64,000 nucleotides of DNA from Bryopsis sp. KO-2023 (Eukaryota > Chlorophyta > Ulvophyceae > Bryopsidales > Bryopsidaceae), in NCBI GenBank assembly GCA_030272585.1, contig BSYQ01000009.1:3844001-3908000 (forward strand), given 5' to 3'. Every line of letters starts with the position of its first letter. Position 1 is the first letter of the stretch. Both the position numbers and the translations under genes were made by a program. Shown here piece after piece: positions 1-14,200 of the stretch. The notes below the pieces were generated by a model that was not told where the DNA came from, made no database searches, and was given only the letters and a program-made list of their open reading frames with translations.

Positions 1-121
1 TTTATATAGATTCAAGAGTATCTGCCTCCAACAATAAAAGGAATTTATTTTTACTTTTGAAGAGGAAAAGCAGTCTGCTCCGTTTTCGCACACATGTGTA
101 GTGACTTCTCTCCATGCACAC

Positions 122-3100
122 CTGATTCTCCAGGGCCCATGGCTCGATCCTCCCTCTCGAAATTCACAATGCCCCATCCTTTGATGGTACCTCCCTCCAG
201 GAACTGGATTCCTTCCAGGTTCCATGCACCTCGGGTGCCGGTGTCCAAGCTGCCGGGCCGCGTGTATTCCAAGTGCGGTTGAGGAAGAACACGGCCTTCC
301 AACTGAAACCACCACCGTAGCACACTTTATTTGTAAAATACCAAAACCCAAACAACAACAAACAAATCCCGGAAAACAACACTGCCCAAATCATAATTCA
401 AGCATTCAAAAAATTAACATATATAATATATATGCATGTATGGATTGTATTAAGGATGAGGTCTGGGAAGGTAATATACTCTTCTGAGGAATTTAATCCA
501 TCGCTCTTTCAATCCGTTTTCGGTGCCTATGTTTGATTTTATTTGAGAAAATAAAATGGGTTTTAATTTTTAATCTTAAAAATATTTTTAAGACATAAGA
601 AGAAAGTAAAACCCATCCCCAGCTCACCTCGACCATTCTGTTCTGCACATCGATGCCGAAGTTCCTGGTGACCCCGTCTCGAGTGATCCCGGATTGACCC
701 AATGCCCTCTCGATCCCTGCTTTCCTTTCGTGCGGCTTTTTTGCAGCGAAAGTGATGATTTCCCTCGTTTGCATGTCAGTCAGCTTTGTCTGACGCTGAC
801 CAGGAACCACCCTTTGTAAAAAGAAAATAAATAAATAAGTAACAAGAAAGTTTCGTGCACGAAAAACAAAACATAAAACCTTTACATATATATATATCCC
901 CAAAAAATAAAAATAAAAAATGAATCAGAATTTGCTCATTGAGAATGAGAAGGTACTTCAACAGGAAAAAAAGCAAAAAAATATTACGTGTATGTTTAGA
1001 GAAATAGATATGGTAATGCTGGGCACTCACTCGCAAACTTCAGGGGGCAAGTAGTTGATCTTTGGACCTCTCGACACATCCAAGCAAGGAAGGAAATCCA
1101 GCTTCAAGGGCCCATAAGCACTTTCCCAGTACTGAGCGACAGACTGACTCTTGCCATCTTGACTTTGGAACATCAAATCCCTGGCAGCACCTTTAGTCAA
1201 CCCCTTAACTTTTCTCTTTTGATTCCTGCCCTCCCTGTGAGTGGTGATCACCTGCAACCCAAACAAACCATGCACAAAAATCAATCAAACCTCAACAAAG
1301 AAACCAGATCCATACAACTCATTTTCATTTTCACTTATCAAATCCGGAAAAAAATGGGACATAAATCGTTTTTTGTTCTTTTCGGAAAAGAAAGAAAAAT
1401 TTATGTGTAAGATTTGATCTGGGGATATACGATGTGCCATTTTTATTTTATTATTTTCATTTTTTTTGTGATTGCTGTTTAGAAAACTGTTCAATGAATG
1501 AATGGCTTTTGGGGTGGTTCGATTAAGTGAGTGGCCGACAATAAATGGTAAAATGGTAAAACGCACATGCCATACATTTCCCAAATATCCACAGCACCTA
1601 CCATTAATCCACACACGGCCTTTTTCATTTTTCTGATCTGCTGGTCAGACATGCCCCTCGCCATCTGGTGAATATCTCGGACCCCGGCAGCTTCCATCAT
1701 GACATCCACCAGACACCTCTTTGTCAAAAATGCCCCAGCGGTCGTATCGATATTCAAGGTCAAACCCATTTGACATGGCTTCACAGATTGATGGTACCCC
1801 AGCCACAGCTGCAACATTTCACAAAATTTCCCGAAACCTCAAAAAAAAGCTCAACATTTTTTTATCAATTTTTTTTTATTTTTCACATAGGAAATAACAT
1901 CACTGCTGAAAACCACATCATTTCTTCATCCAGATGTGCATATCTGAAAATGTGGATTTTTTAAAAAAGAAATGCTGTGGCAATGTTATTTTTGCCTTCA
2001 TTCTCAAGGGGAACCCTTGTCTGAATGCAAAATCATTGCACTGTTTTGTTTTATTTCCTCGACCTTCACCCTCCACACCACTCGTTTTTCCCCCCCCCTT
2101 CCTGCGTACCTCAGCACCACCAGGAAGGCTTTTGTTGGAAACCCTGTCATCAAAATACAGGGACCTTCCAGCAGAGAAGCAGTTTGGCATCATGGAGGCT
2201 CCAAACCGTAAAGCCACTTCCAATGCTTGGATGCAATCTTGGGGCAGCACGATGTCGCTTTGCTTGATGTATCGACAGAGGTCCATCAAATTTATGATGC
2301 TGGCCAGCTGGGTGGTGACCTGCAATAACGATATTTAAAAGCAAAAATCAAAAATCCCACCTCCTTTAAAGGATTTGTGAAAATTTATAGCGATTAGCTG
2401 GGAAAGGCAACGTCGGGTGATCCAAGAAATTGGTGCAGTTATGTATTACTTGTTTAAAACTCAAACTTTTTATTCAAAAGCTGTTGAAAATAAATAAAAT
2501 AAATAAAAACTCTATTAATAGAAAACATAAGGAAATGAACAGTTGCATTGGTTTGGCAGTACCCTGAATTTCCTCTCTTTTCGATTTCCAGGCACCATCA
2601 CTTCGAATTCCTGCTTTCCTTTCGCCAAAAATTCCTCGGGGGTGAACACGTTCTTTTTTCCATCGAAAGCATATTTGCCCTCCGGCCAACAATTTTCCTG
2701 GGCACATTTGGTGACGATTTCTTTGCAAAGCGTGATTGGCAGGAGCTGAGGCCCGGAAGGTTCCATACCATCTGAGCGAAAACCACAAAAAACAATACAA
2801 AAAAAAAATCAATTAGAAAAGAAAAGAAAAAAAAGCCAAAACCAGTGAGAAAACGACATTGTTTCTGAGTTTTAACATAATTATGGGTTGTTTTTTTCTA
2901 GATGGGGGGTTGTTTGAATCGACGGGTCTGGCTGGCTGGTTAACCTTAACCTTTTGGTTACCTGGCAAAGGATTGTCAAAAATGGGTTTGATCTCCAGGT
3001 CATAGTGGAAGGCTTGGGTGGCTGAGCAGTTAACAATGAAATGATTGGCAAAAAGGGCCATTCTCCTTCCCGAGGAACCTCCGGAATCGGGCCGCTTCGC

Positions 3101-4077
3101 AAGCTAGCAAAAACACATCCAAAACCAGCCGATTTCAGCAAAAAAACACACACACACAAAAAGTTGAGCCAACCGCTTGGCACACATGTGGTGGAACAAA
3201 AATATACCCCTAACAAAAAATAAAGAAAAAAAAACCTTCCAGGGAAAGCCCTTGAAAAAACCAACCCCTGTAAGTCCATTGCATTCCACCTCTGACAAAA
3301 TGCCATTCACAGGAAACAAAAACCATTGGGTTCATCAGAATAGCAAAGCTGCATGTAGATGATATTAATGGTCATGAGCCCACCACTCCAGGGACGGTCT
3401 GCTGGGGGGTCGCTGCGAGTTGAAGGTTTTCCAGAGCTCTCGTAATGGCTGCCATTCCAGCTTCGCTGCTTTGCCACCCTTGCTCGGGATTTCCCCTGCC
3501 TCTGCCTCCACCTCGCCCCATGAAACCTTTTTAGCAGAAACCATTTATTCAAAATCAAGTGTGTCGTACAGTTTGATCTGGTGATTGGCCACTTGAGACT
3601 GACCGCAAACAGACAACAAAGAAAAAGGGATTTTCGATATGAGTGTGTGTTGGGGGGATTTCCCACGCGCAAGTTGTTTTTTTTCACGAAAAATGAATGC
3701 AACGCATTAACGCATTCACGCAATAACGCTGTACAAATGAATCAACAGCCTGTCGGGGAAAAAGAACACCAGGGGGCCGAAAACACCCCCCCAGCACACA
3801 CATCGCCATCGACGCACACACGCCAGAAATATAAACTTAGGGGATAACCAGAGCGAGCCACAACGCAAAAACGGTTAAAAGGCACAATACGAAAACAAAG
3901 CGATCTACTGTAGCGCGATCCGAGACAGTTCCCACCTCCTCCTCCTTCCCCTCCCCGAAACCTGCCCCCACCGCCGAAGCGATCGCCTCTGCCAGACCTT
4001 CCATAGCCGTTGGAGTAGCCGTTGTGGCCTTCCGTGTCGCCGTTCATGTTTCTGCGATCCGATCCACCTGCTGACAT
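122..4077 (-). CDS. Argonaute protein, N-terminal two thirds (partial)
   Basis: Small-RNA-guided silencing protein. Exons (minus, gene order): 3936-4077, ~3387-3526, 2962-3103, 2563-2771, 2110-2319, 1602-1808, 1031-1251, 628-811, ~122-302; phases agree throughout, giving at least 545 codons. The first ~70 residues are Gly/Arg-rich with RGG/RG repeats, a known site for arginine methylation in Argonautes and Piwis. The N domain follows (ALFANHFIVN, YDLEIKP, LLPITLCKEIV, AFDGKKN), then the L1/DUF1785 signature (LPQDCIQALEVALR, LWLGYHQSV) and a PAZ domain (AQYWESAYGPLKL, LPCLDVSRGPK, YLPPEVCEVVPGQR, KLTDMQTREI). The last exon is the start of MID (GRVLPQPHLEY, GAWNLEGIQF). MID-PIWI and the slicer residues lie outside the window. 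The donor of the last visible exon is the least certain border. Nuclease competence cannot be judged here. Confidence 0.93.
1351..1540 (+). repeat. Dispersed repeat, copy 1 (inside an Argonaute intron)
   Basis: About 190 bp within the intron 1252-1601. It matches, in opposite orientation, the stretch 53179-53335. Shared blocks include ACATAAATCGTTTTTTGTTC, TTTTCGGAAAAGAAAGAAAA, GATTGCTGTTTAG and CTTTTGGGGTGGTTCGATTA. Identity looks like roughly 85% with a few small indels. It contains no ORF and is probably an old copy of a non-coding mobile repeat. Confidence 0.8.
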
Positions 4078-5284
4078 ATGAGATATTTTGAGCGCCAGCT
4101 CGATCCCCGTTCAAAAACCCAAAATAAAAGAGAAAGGTAAAGAACTAGCCAAAGTAGACGAAAGAGGATGCGGGAAAACTCGACGACTTGGAGGAAAAAG
4201 GATAGTGTTGCGCGGGAATAACGATCCTAAGTTAGAAAACATATGATCTCCGAAAGCCGTGCACTTCAAGGAGCCCCAAGGTTATCAGGTGTTTCAATCC
4301 CCCCCCCCCCCCCTGAAAGTCGTCGCCCTATAGGACGTCCGCGTCGATCAAACCGCTGGGGAAAACCGCGTTGCTCAAGGTGAAATAGCCTAAAGGATCG
4401 CTATCACGGCAAGACGGGTGCATCCGTTTCCACCTTCGCAAGGGAAAGACGCTTTCACTCTGACCCGGATCCTTTGGCACGTTTGCCTCTTTTAGCGAGG
4501 ATCGCGTTTAAGGTTCAAGAACAAGGGAGCTACAATAGGAACAGGGAAACTGGGGAGCCAGTTGGTTTAAATAACCACTGGTGGCATTGAAAAAAACAAA
4601 GATCAAATTACATTGGCGTTGAGACAGCCCCGTTATTGTTCATCCGCCAACAAACGAGTTCTGATGACTTGAATTGCAGCATGATTGCACCCGATTGAAA
4701 AAGAAATACATGAGTCTTGTGAAATTTGATGCATGATGCACGTGAATTTGCTTGCTGGAAATGAGCATCCGTTTACAGTGGATGATGCCTTGTGTTAATC
4801 CCATCTGTTTTTAAGAGTGTTTTTATATTGGGGTTCAAAACAACAAAATTGGATTGGGTCAATATTGTGGACGGCATGTAGTGCAACAAAATGGAACCAC
4901 AGTCATTTTGGTGGTTATGCATGTGAACGAAGTTTTTTGACAGATTTGACAGTGTTTGGTAGGTTCCTGGGTTGTGTGTCCATTTTCTGGTAGACTTGGA
5001 ATGTAAAAGCCACCAAAATGTTATCACTTGAATAGGGCACGCACCAGCCCAGGATTTTCTATCCGAAGCATTTTAGTTGTGACAACTTAAGGCAAACTCA
5101 ACGACAGTGCAGAAAATTGTGTCTCTCAATGAAGTTCACAGCGATTCACACCCTACCAACGCCAGAGTAAATCTGCAGTTTTTACAAGCCTTTAAAATGC
5201 CCCAAAAGCTTGTCCCAATGTGCAATAATTACAATAATTACCCAAAACAGCAAAAGACAAGTCGACAGTGACGACTCGGATCAC
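4078..5284. other. Intergenic region between the divergent Argonaute and polycystin genes
   Basis: No convincing coding exon. A run of 15 C lies at 4299-4313. The stretch ~4320-4520 is more GC-rich than its surroundings and is the best candidate for Argonaute promoter/5' UTR sequence; I see no specific motif that proves this. An extra upstream exon of the polycystin-like gene ending near the CAG at ~5245 cannot be excluded. Confidence 0.5.
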
Positions 5285-8200
5285 ATGGGCGAAGCCATTG
5301 AGTTTGACTCAATTGCTTTCGACGATTATAACCACCACCAGTTTTCCACACGGAGCATGGTCCACGCTCCGAACAAACAAGGAAACATGCCGAGGACGAG
5401 CGAAGACGATGAAAGGATGAAGGAAAAGCGCTTAGAAATGAGAAAGCGGCACCGCATCCGACTCCGGTATGCAAGCGAAAAGCTCAAGAAAAGCACTTGG
5501 GCGAAAGAGGTCTTACAAACGAAGTGTGCTTTGTGCGTGTTTTTAGACAACCTTTGTTGCAGAGAGGTTTCGTGGAAAATCCAAAACGCGATTGTCGTCA
5601 ATTGCAACGCGACTTCTTGGCATGAAATGTTGGCATTGGTTTTGACTCGAGATATTCTCCACATTGCAGGATTGTCGTGTGCTTGGTGTGTGTGCTTGCA
5701 TGCACACCATCGAACGCATCATTCACAGCCACCCTTGGGGACTGGCAGGAGGCTAACTCCTTCCCATCTGGGGTCATCAACTGGGACGCCAAAAGAGACG
5801 CAGGAGACTTCGTGTGCTTTTCGCCATCCTGGACGGGAATAATTTGTACCGGATCGATTCCCCAAAGAGTAGATCTGGAGGTGGGGGGCTTGTCGCTCCC
5901 AGGACCACTGGATGACCTGGCAGACACCGGTTTCTTTAAACTTGAAGTCTTGTGAGTTGGCACAGAAGCCTTATGATAGTTGATTAATTAATAATTTCAT
6001 GTTCCTGTGTGAAAACCGATTCCAATGGTGAAATTGTCAGCTCCTTTTTGCTATCGATGTACACATATCAGCTTATTCTACATTGTCAAAAGGTAAACTA
6101 AGGTGGAAGAGATTGCTAGATGCCGGACCTGCACTCCCAATGTTACATTAAGAAATGGAGAATAAAACATAAAACAGTGAGCTGAAAGAACCATGATGCT
6201 TTGAAGGGATCTGAAGGACAATTTGCTGACGGGAACGCTCCCGTCTAGCTGGAGCCGCTTGACCACCCTGACGAAAATCGACTTGTCTGGAAACAGTCTC
6301 TCTGGGCCTCTTCCTGACCAATGGTCGCGTCTTGAAAACTTGCGCGTCCTGAAATTGACGTCAAACCACGCAATATATGGAACGATCCCTGCCGGCTGGA
6401 AAACCAACATGATGCATCTACAAATGTAAGGTCACACATACACAGGCCAAACACCGTTGGGGGCTTAACAAAGGTCTTTTTTTTAATTCTTCATTCTTTT
6501 TTTTTGTGTTCGTTTGATTAGAAAAGATGTCAACACAGATACAGAGTTTTGCAACAAAAGGCCAAAAAGAAACTGGGAAAACAACATACATGTTGGCTGT
6601 CTGGATTAGTGAAAATGCAACTATGCCACATTTGCAGTTGTACAGTTGTATGACATAGTGCCATCCAGTGGATGCGGTTTTGCTGATTGATGAGGCTGGA
6701 CATTCTTGCAGTAATAAAATGCAGCGTGTGGCTGTTCTTCTTCATTGACTTAGGTTACAGATCACCCAGACTTCGATATGTGGGTTGACAGCAAGCAGTG
6801 CATCAGAATTCAAGGCAGTAGCGGGGCTTACTCTTGAAGCAGATCATATGGCATGTTCACCCCCACCCGCCCCAAGGTGAACCAGACGCTTGTCAATAAA
6901 AAAATAAATCTACTCAACTCTCTACCATAAAAAAACAAAAAGAAGCAAAAGTAGGCCATCATCCCCCATGACGCCATATGATACTAAAAACTATATCATA
7001 TAATACGAAAACGGGTGCAGGAATCGAATTGATTTCATTAATCAAACTGAACACTGATATTCAGCCATTTGAAATTATGTCCGCGGACAATTATCTTGAT
7101 AAGCGAGCTATAGCATCCTTATCACTGCTGATGGTTGTATGAGGTAAAATCACCGAGGTTTTGTGAATCCTCTCGGTTTACTCCTCCATATTTCCCTAGC
7201 ACATAAACCGCCCAAGGCCATAGTACTCTTGGATCCTAAAAAGGCCCATGATCCTATTGCCACGAGAAATACAATTCTATACACACCATACATGCTGGGA
7301 AAATACTATTATCCGCAAATAAAAGCACGAAAACGAAGTTTTGAATTGTCGGGAAGGAGTCGATTCTTTGGTCAACTTAGTTCTCAATTTTTTTTTCAAC
7401 TTTCCCCTTGCCCCCGATCGAGATCCCCGTCAATAAGGAACACAATAATGAGAACTTTTTTGCAGCACCAACGCATGTGCGTGGCCTCGAGGCCATATTG
7501 TGCAAAATGTCGCTGACTGGCAAAATAGTGTAAGCCCTTCATATTGGGCGAAGAAAACGTATCTTTTCACAAAAATCAGTTGCAACCTTCAACCTCAGCC
7601 AACGCCCAACAAATTACTGCCAAGAGCACTATCGTATTAATACTACTTATGTATTTCTAATTTGTGGACTGACTTAAACGATTGTTATCATTCCAGCCCT
7701 CCACTTCCTCCCAGTCCCCCGCCACCACATCCCCCATCCCCGCCATCTCCACCTCCACCAACCCCTCCCAATCCTCCTTCTCCACCACCTCCACCACCTC
7801 CACCAACCCCTCCCAATCCCCCACCACCACATCCCCCTTCTCCGCCACCTCCACCTCCGCCAATCCCTCCCAATCCCCCACCACCACATCCCCCATCCCC
7901 GCCAACTCCACCTCCACCAACCCCTCCCAATCCCCCACCGCCACATCCCCCTTCCCCGGCACCTCCACCACCCCCACCCCCGCCACCCCCGCCTCCACCG
8001 CCGCCGCCCCCGCCGCCCCCGCCGCCCCCGCCGCCTCCACCGCCACCACCGCCACCGCCACCGCCGCCACCACCGCCCCCGCCGCCTCCACCACCGCCCC
8101 CGCCTCCTCCATCACCGCCACCACCGCTGCCTCCACCGCCTCCACCTCCTCCACCCCCGCCGCCACCCCCGCCACCCCCGCCTCCACCGCCGCCACCCAC

Positions 8201-11200
8201 TCCATTCAATCCCCCACCTCCACCCCCTCTTTCCCCACCATCTTCTCCTCCTTCACCTCCTCCCAATCCCCTGCCGCCACGTCCCCCTTCCCCACCATCT
8301 CCACCTCCACCAGGCCCGCCCAGTCCCCCACCGCCACATTCCCCTTCCCCGCCATCCCCTCTTAATCCCCCACCACCATCTCCAGCTCCTGATCCTCCAC
8401 TACCACCTTCGCCTCCTCTCCATCCTTCGGCACCACCACCAAGGTAGGCTCTTTCCATACCCACTCCCAGGACTTCACTGTTTGTGTAAAAAAAAGGGTT
8501 CACGAAACGAGTACCTTTCAGCCCCAACACTGAGGGTGGTTTGTTACCAGCCACCACAATCAACACAAACTAATAGTTTCCTGGTCTAACAATCTGCTGC
8601 GTAGCCCAAGTCTGTCACCGAGCCAGCCATCCTATATCGAGAGTCTACTGAGATCGAAGACAATTCAGGAAGTTTGCCGAGATCACTATGAGATGGACCA
8701 GGTGCGAAGCTCCAATAAAGAAAAATCACGATTCTTCCTTCGCCATTACTATTCAACATAATACACCATTCCAAAAAGCACCGCGGCTTGCCAAGTCCAG
8801 TCCAAATTAATTGTCAACGTGAATGATTCTTGTCGAGGCTGCATCGTAATTGCAATTCTGTCCCAACCTTCTGGGTAGTACCTTGCAAATCGTGTAAGCA
8901 AAGTTCAATTTAGTGTAAGGTCTGAATTGTGCCTACAGGTGGGTAGAGCTCAGATATTGATCTTGTTGGGAGACAGATCTGGATCTGTGCATATCCAGGA
9001 TCATACATTCATGGAACCTGGAGCTGTACTCATTGATATTGCTACACGTTCAACGACTTTATTAGCTGGAGAAGACCTCGGTGTCTTTCAACAGGAGCAA
9101 AATGGTGTGCATTACATTCTGTATTATGCAAGGGACAGCAGCGACAAACCGCACGTCGCTTGCAGGCAGCTGATAGCGGCCGTGGATGTCTGCCATTCAC
9201 TCGATTGCGAGATTCAAGAGTTAATAAGGGGAGGACACGAGACCACTCAGATTTCGATCACAAGCTTGAGGGAAGCGATACCATACCAGCAGCTTACCAC
9301 AACCCTTACTTGCACAGATTCCTCCATGGCTTGTGCTCGAACACAAACCGAAATATTTGAGGAGATCCTTCAAGGAACAGAGTGGACAGCCAGTGATCAT
9401 CACGAGCTTGTTGGTTACAACACTTCCCTCGGACAAGGGGTAGACGGGGTTGGAGATCTTTGGGTTCAGGCGTTTGGTGCTGCAGCTGTGGACACGTACG
9501 AACCAACACCACCATCGACGCCCCACATGATCACCTACGACACTCGCAACAGCTACTGCCTACAGAAACAAGAGGAACCTAAAAAGCGCTGGGTTGCAGT
9601 CGTATGTCCAAAAGGCACATCGCTCTGCGATACACTCGGACAGTACAGCTGCAGACGGGAACTGGAATGTAAACTTGGTGTGGGTTCCACAGAAAACGTG
9701 GTTAGAAGGCTGCCATCTAAGCCTCATGTTGTGTTGATTGGAGATCCGGTTGTGGAGGTGCTCGAGGGAACGCCGTACGTTAGATGTCCGCTGTGCTTCG
9801 ACAACCCATTCGACTGGCCTTTCCCATGCGATCCTGGAGCAACTGCTTGGGATGAAATGGATGGGGACCTGACCGACAGGGTCGAGGTTTGCTCGAAAGA
9901 TGGTGTCAAGAGTTTATTCCATGACGGCGGTCTTGTTGGATGCGATTACAACACTAGTGTACCAGGGAGCTACATCATCGATTTCAAGGTTGAAAACAGT
10001 GGTGGTGGAGAAGGGAGTGCATCTCGGGTTCTGACGGTGCTTCCGCGATGCGATGAAGGAGAAATTCTTTGCAGGGATTCCAACATTTGCTCCACGTTTG
10101 GAGTGTGTGCACATTCAAGCATAGTCGTTACCTCTCAAGATAACGCAAGCGGAGAGCAATTATTCTTGCATTTGCTGCACCCACACAATGTGCTTAAAGG
10201 ACCAACCATCGTAAAGATTCCGCAAGGTTCTGTGTACAAGAAATGCGCGGGAGCAGAGGATTCTGAAATATGTGAGCTTGGGGCTGCGGTTTCTGACGGC
10301 CGAATGCAGGGAGTTTACACGCTTATGGCATGTCCATCAGAGGAGTGCCAGAGCAACATTTGGATGTGTGGACCTTACGTCTTTCAGCAACAAGGCCTAA
10401 ATGGATGTAAGTTGGATACAAACGCTCCCTTAGGCACAGTGCTGAGGGTGAGATTTGTCGCAATGCCGAGGGGCAGTCAACTCCCAAGATTGGAGGCGAC
10501 AAGGTATTTGCACATATCACTGAAGTGCTCGGAGCAAGAATTCTTGTGCAACGATACGTGCACTCCCATACGATGCGATGCCATGGGAGTGGGCCCTCCA
10601 AAGCTCCGACTGGACAACACATTGCCCCTGGTCGTACCCTATAAACTGTCTTGGGAAAGGTATGCTCCAGCATGCACCGATGGTGGATATGGGTACATAT
10701 GCAAAGCGAGGGCATGGGATGCAGATGGGGAAGATCTAACAGACCGGGTCCGCATTCAGAGTATCACAGGATGTGGATCAGAAAACTGTAGCTTGTGCGA
10801 CTATGAGTTGATTCTAAAAGGAGTGTGCTCACCTGGCGTGTATAAATACCGCTTCGATGTCCAAGACTCTGGTGGAAACAGTGCAGAGCCGGTCTACCAT
10901 GAGGTCCACATAGTACAGGCAGCCACACTTGCGATGAAGTTGGTGGGGCTTGGAAAAGGGCAAGATCTTCTTTCGATTGCTTCTCAAAGCCCAGGAGTTA
11001 AAACAAGCATGCAAGCGGCTGTTGCAAAAGTTCTCCAGTCGAGAATGACGGAAATTCGACCCGAACTTGACGATTTAGTGGTAAATGCACAGCACGTTGG
11101 GTTGGAGGTGCATCTCCCATCCCCTCCATCTCCATGGGCGAATACATCCATCTTTATCTACGGGAACTCAATCCTGCAGTTGTCTGGACCTTCCCTTGAA

Positions 11201-14200
11201 GATACAAGCTGGGAAAACTCGACTGTGTGGGGGGATCTTGACCGATCAACCGGGTCCCAGAGTGATTCCATGAAGCGGCTGTCACTAAAACGCCGCCTGC
11301 TTACTTTAGAATCAGAAAAAGATGACATGGGCTCCTCTCTGGAGTCCATCTCCACCGGTTTCGACTTGAAACTAACGGAGGAGTTGCGGAAACGGTTTCC
11401 AGTTGTGTTGAACGACAATGAGCCAGCTTTCACGACATCTTTCGATGTCACAGTGCACACCCAATCGACTGACGATCTCACAGCGGCCGTGAATGATGCC
11501 TCGGCGTTTAACACGGTCCTGAAGCTTTGGCTGGGTGAGATTCAAAACAAACATCGATCATTCATGCCCCATCTTGACAGGCTTGTGGGGGAGCACACGC
11601 AAAATATTTTGGAGTGGATACATGACCAGCTTGGATTTCTATCGGAAATTGATGGAGGCTTACAAAGCCTAGATTTTGAAGGATTGGCCAACATATTTTC
11701 GGAGCTGGAGAATTCGTCCACGGCAGCCATTGATGAAATCAGGAAACGAATCGAAATGCAAGTCCTGGCGCTAACCCGAACTGTGGTAAGCTTTGGTCAC
11801 AAGCCAATATTAAAAAAAGAGGAATGCATCTCTTTGTAAGTATTATGATTTGTTGCATCCTCTCACACAAAACGGTGAATTTTTGGTGCTAGGATTTGCA
11901 CTTTATGACAACCACGTCCACAGCCTGCTTGTCCAAAGACGGTGAAAGGGTCTTCGAGTTTGTACTCGACACGTTCCAGGAGAGTACATCTGAAGATGAA
12001 GAAAAAGAAATTGTTGTGCAAGGAGAAGCGCCCATTGAAAGCGATCAAAAGAATTATCGAAATCGAAGGAGCCTTCAGAGCAAAGCTGCGAAGTCATCAT
12101 CGTCTTCATCAAGGGATGCAGCCACGGGTGCCAGAAATGCAGCAAAACTGGGGGAATATGATGGATATCTTGTCGACCAGATTGTCCCAACGACACGCCT
12201 ACCAAAGCTGAAGGGAAACCACACCCAGATGAGGACCATCGGTGAAAGAAGTGTCATAATTGGCGGCGCGATGTTGTGGCAGGACAGAAGACCTAGGATA
12301 GCTGTTTGTTCCAGGAGATTCAACAACGTACAAACCTCCTGCACATATGACTGGATGGCCACCAAACGGGCAGGTGAGCAACTCAAAAGAATGCTTCTTG
12401 GAAATTGGGAATTGTGGTGAAACCAAGAGACCATGCGATGTTCCTTGCATATGTTTGTACCACCCCTGGGTGAGTGATTGTGTGGTTTCACAGAATTTGA
12501 CGGACGAGCGGGACATGGCCACGATCCAACTTTTTCCCTGTCCTCAAATTTATTCAATCCAGAATCTGCGTTGCAAGTCGAAAGACTTTACAACACAAGT
12601 TCTGAGCTCCAAGATAGTGGACTCCCATACGGATTCATCCATGACAATGACACAAGATTTGGAAGGCGTGCCTCGGTATATTTTGACATTGCCCTTTCCC
12701 AGAGGAGATCATTCGACCTTCTTTCCTATATGGCCGACGGTCAGTTCTTAGATCAGGACACTTCGATCTTTGGGATTACCGTCGTTGCCTACAACCCAAG
12801 GATGGAGGTGTTTGGTTTGATCAACACGGAATGTTCCATGAAGAGCGAAATCGTTTGCAAACTTGGGCCAGATGCTGCTGCTGATGTGGTTTTGGGGAAA
12901 TCGCATCCAGTTGTCTTCACGACATTTGTCGTGTTGGTAGCGATGGCGGCAATCACCGCTGTCTTCTGGGGCGGCTTGACTCGAGCGTCTGGGGATGCCC
13001 GTCGAGGTAAGTTGTCTCTTGCAAGAATCAAATATGGCCAATACCTAGGCAAACTGTTGATCACGATCACCATGTGCTATGTTGAAAATGTCACAATGCT
13101 TGTGAAACTTGAAACATTGTTCAGCTCGATTACAACTACATTGGTCATCTACAGCAATGAATGGCCCCTGAACACAAGTGTTGTTCGCATACATTGCAAG
13201 AGAAGTTCCTGTAGAGGGACTCAGTGTGGGATCTTTGGTCGCAGGCTCCAGCAGCATCACCCGCTGCTGGGACTTTGCAATCCTCGCTGCTCAAGTCGCA
13301 AGCCTGTGCCTTTTTTTATGCTACGCGCATTACATGGGCACCAAATTCAGTGACAAAGTCAGATATGATATCTACGAGTCACTGGATTTCGATGGAGGAC
13401 GATGGACGCTCACAAAGCGTTCAAACACGCTGGGAAACGCTTCTGTGTCTGGTGAGAATTTTCATCGTTCTGCCCACATCGTGTCGTTCGTCAGTCAACG
13501 GAAAGCATCCAAACAAGTAGTTTCATCAGTCGCACCCGAAACTACAAAGCTCTTCTGAGACAGATGCAATGAAACTTGATCTTCGCCTGCTCTGATGACA
13601 CATACACCAACCATCGCCGTGTTTTGTACTTGTCGTGGCTTGCTTGATAACAAGCAACAGATTATTCAGATGATATGTACCTGACGAATAGAACTGGTTG
13701 TAATTGAATGACACAGAGTCATGGCAAGCAAGAGAGGATCCCGAAGACATCATTGGCATAACGAATCTTCAGGATGATATGAAAACGCAAGTGAGCTTGT
13801 ACTCACTGTACTGTTTCGTACAATGCGTTGCGATATCATTGATGATTCCAAGGATGGTGCAAAAGTCATCTTTGAACCTCCAGGTATCTCCATTAATATC
13901 CCTTAAGACTTTCACACTACCGAATTTTATTTATCAGATAACCATGAAATAGTCTATGTTGTCGATTAGTCCTGAGCATTGCCCAATCAACTATCTTTCA
14001 TAGATTACTATCTTAAATCCTGTCATATGTCTGCGCACTTGGTGGTGAAAATGTTTTTTGATTCCAAAGGGACGGCGGGTCGTTCGCACCCTCGCTGCCG
14101 CCACACCGCACCTCATTGACCTTGCCTTGGCTCTCGGTGTTGTTGTAATCGGGCTTGTTCAGTTGGGGAACCTTGCTGTTGGAGACCAAGTGAAGAAACG

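Noticed and set aside
3236..3267. Possible 32-bp mini-exon in the Argonaute intron 3104-3386
   Set aside because: It has AG and GT borders but including it throws the N-domain exon out of frame; direct joining of the flanking exons is in phase.
7657..8566. Long Gly-rich and Val/Ala-rich open frames opposite the Pro-rich exon, and a Ser/Thr frame on the plus strand
   Set aside because: They follow automatically from the CCN repeat composition; only the Pro frame joins both neighbouring exons in phase.
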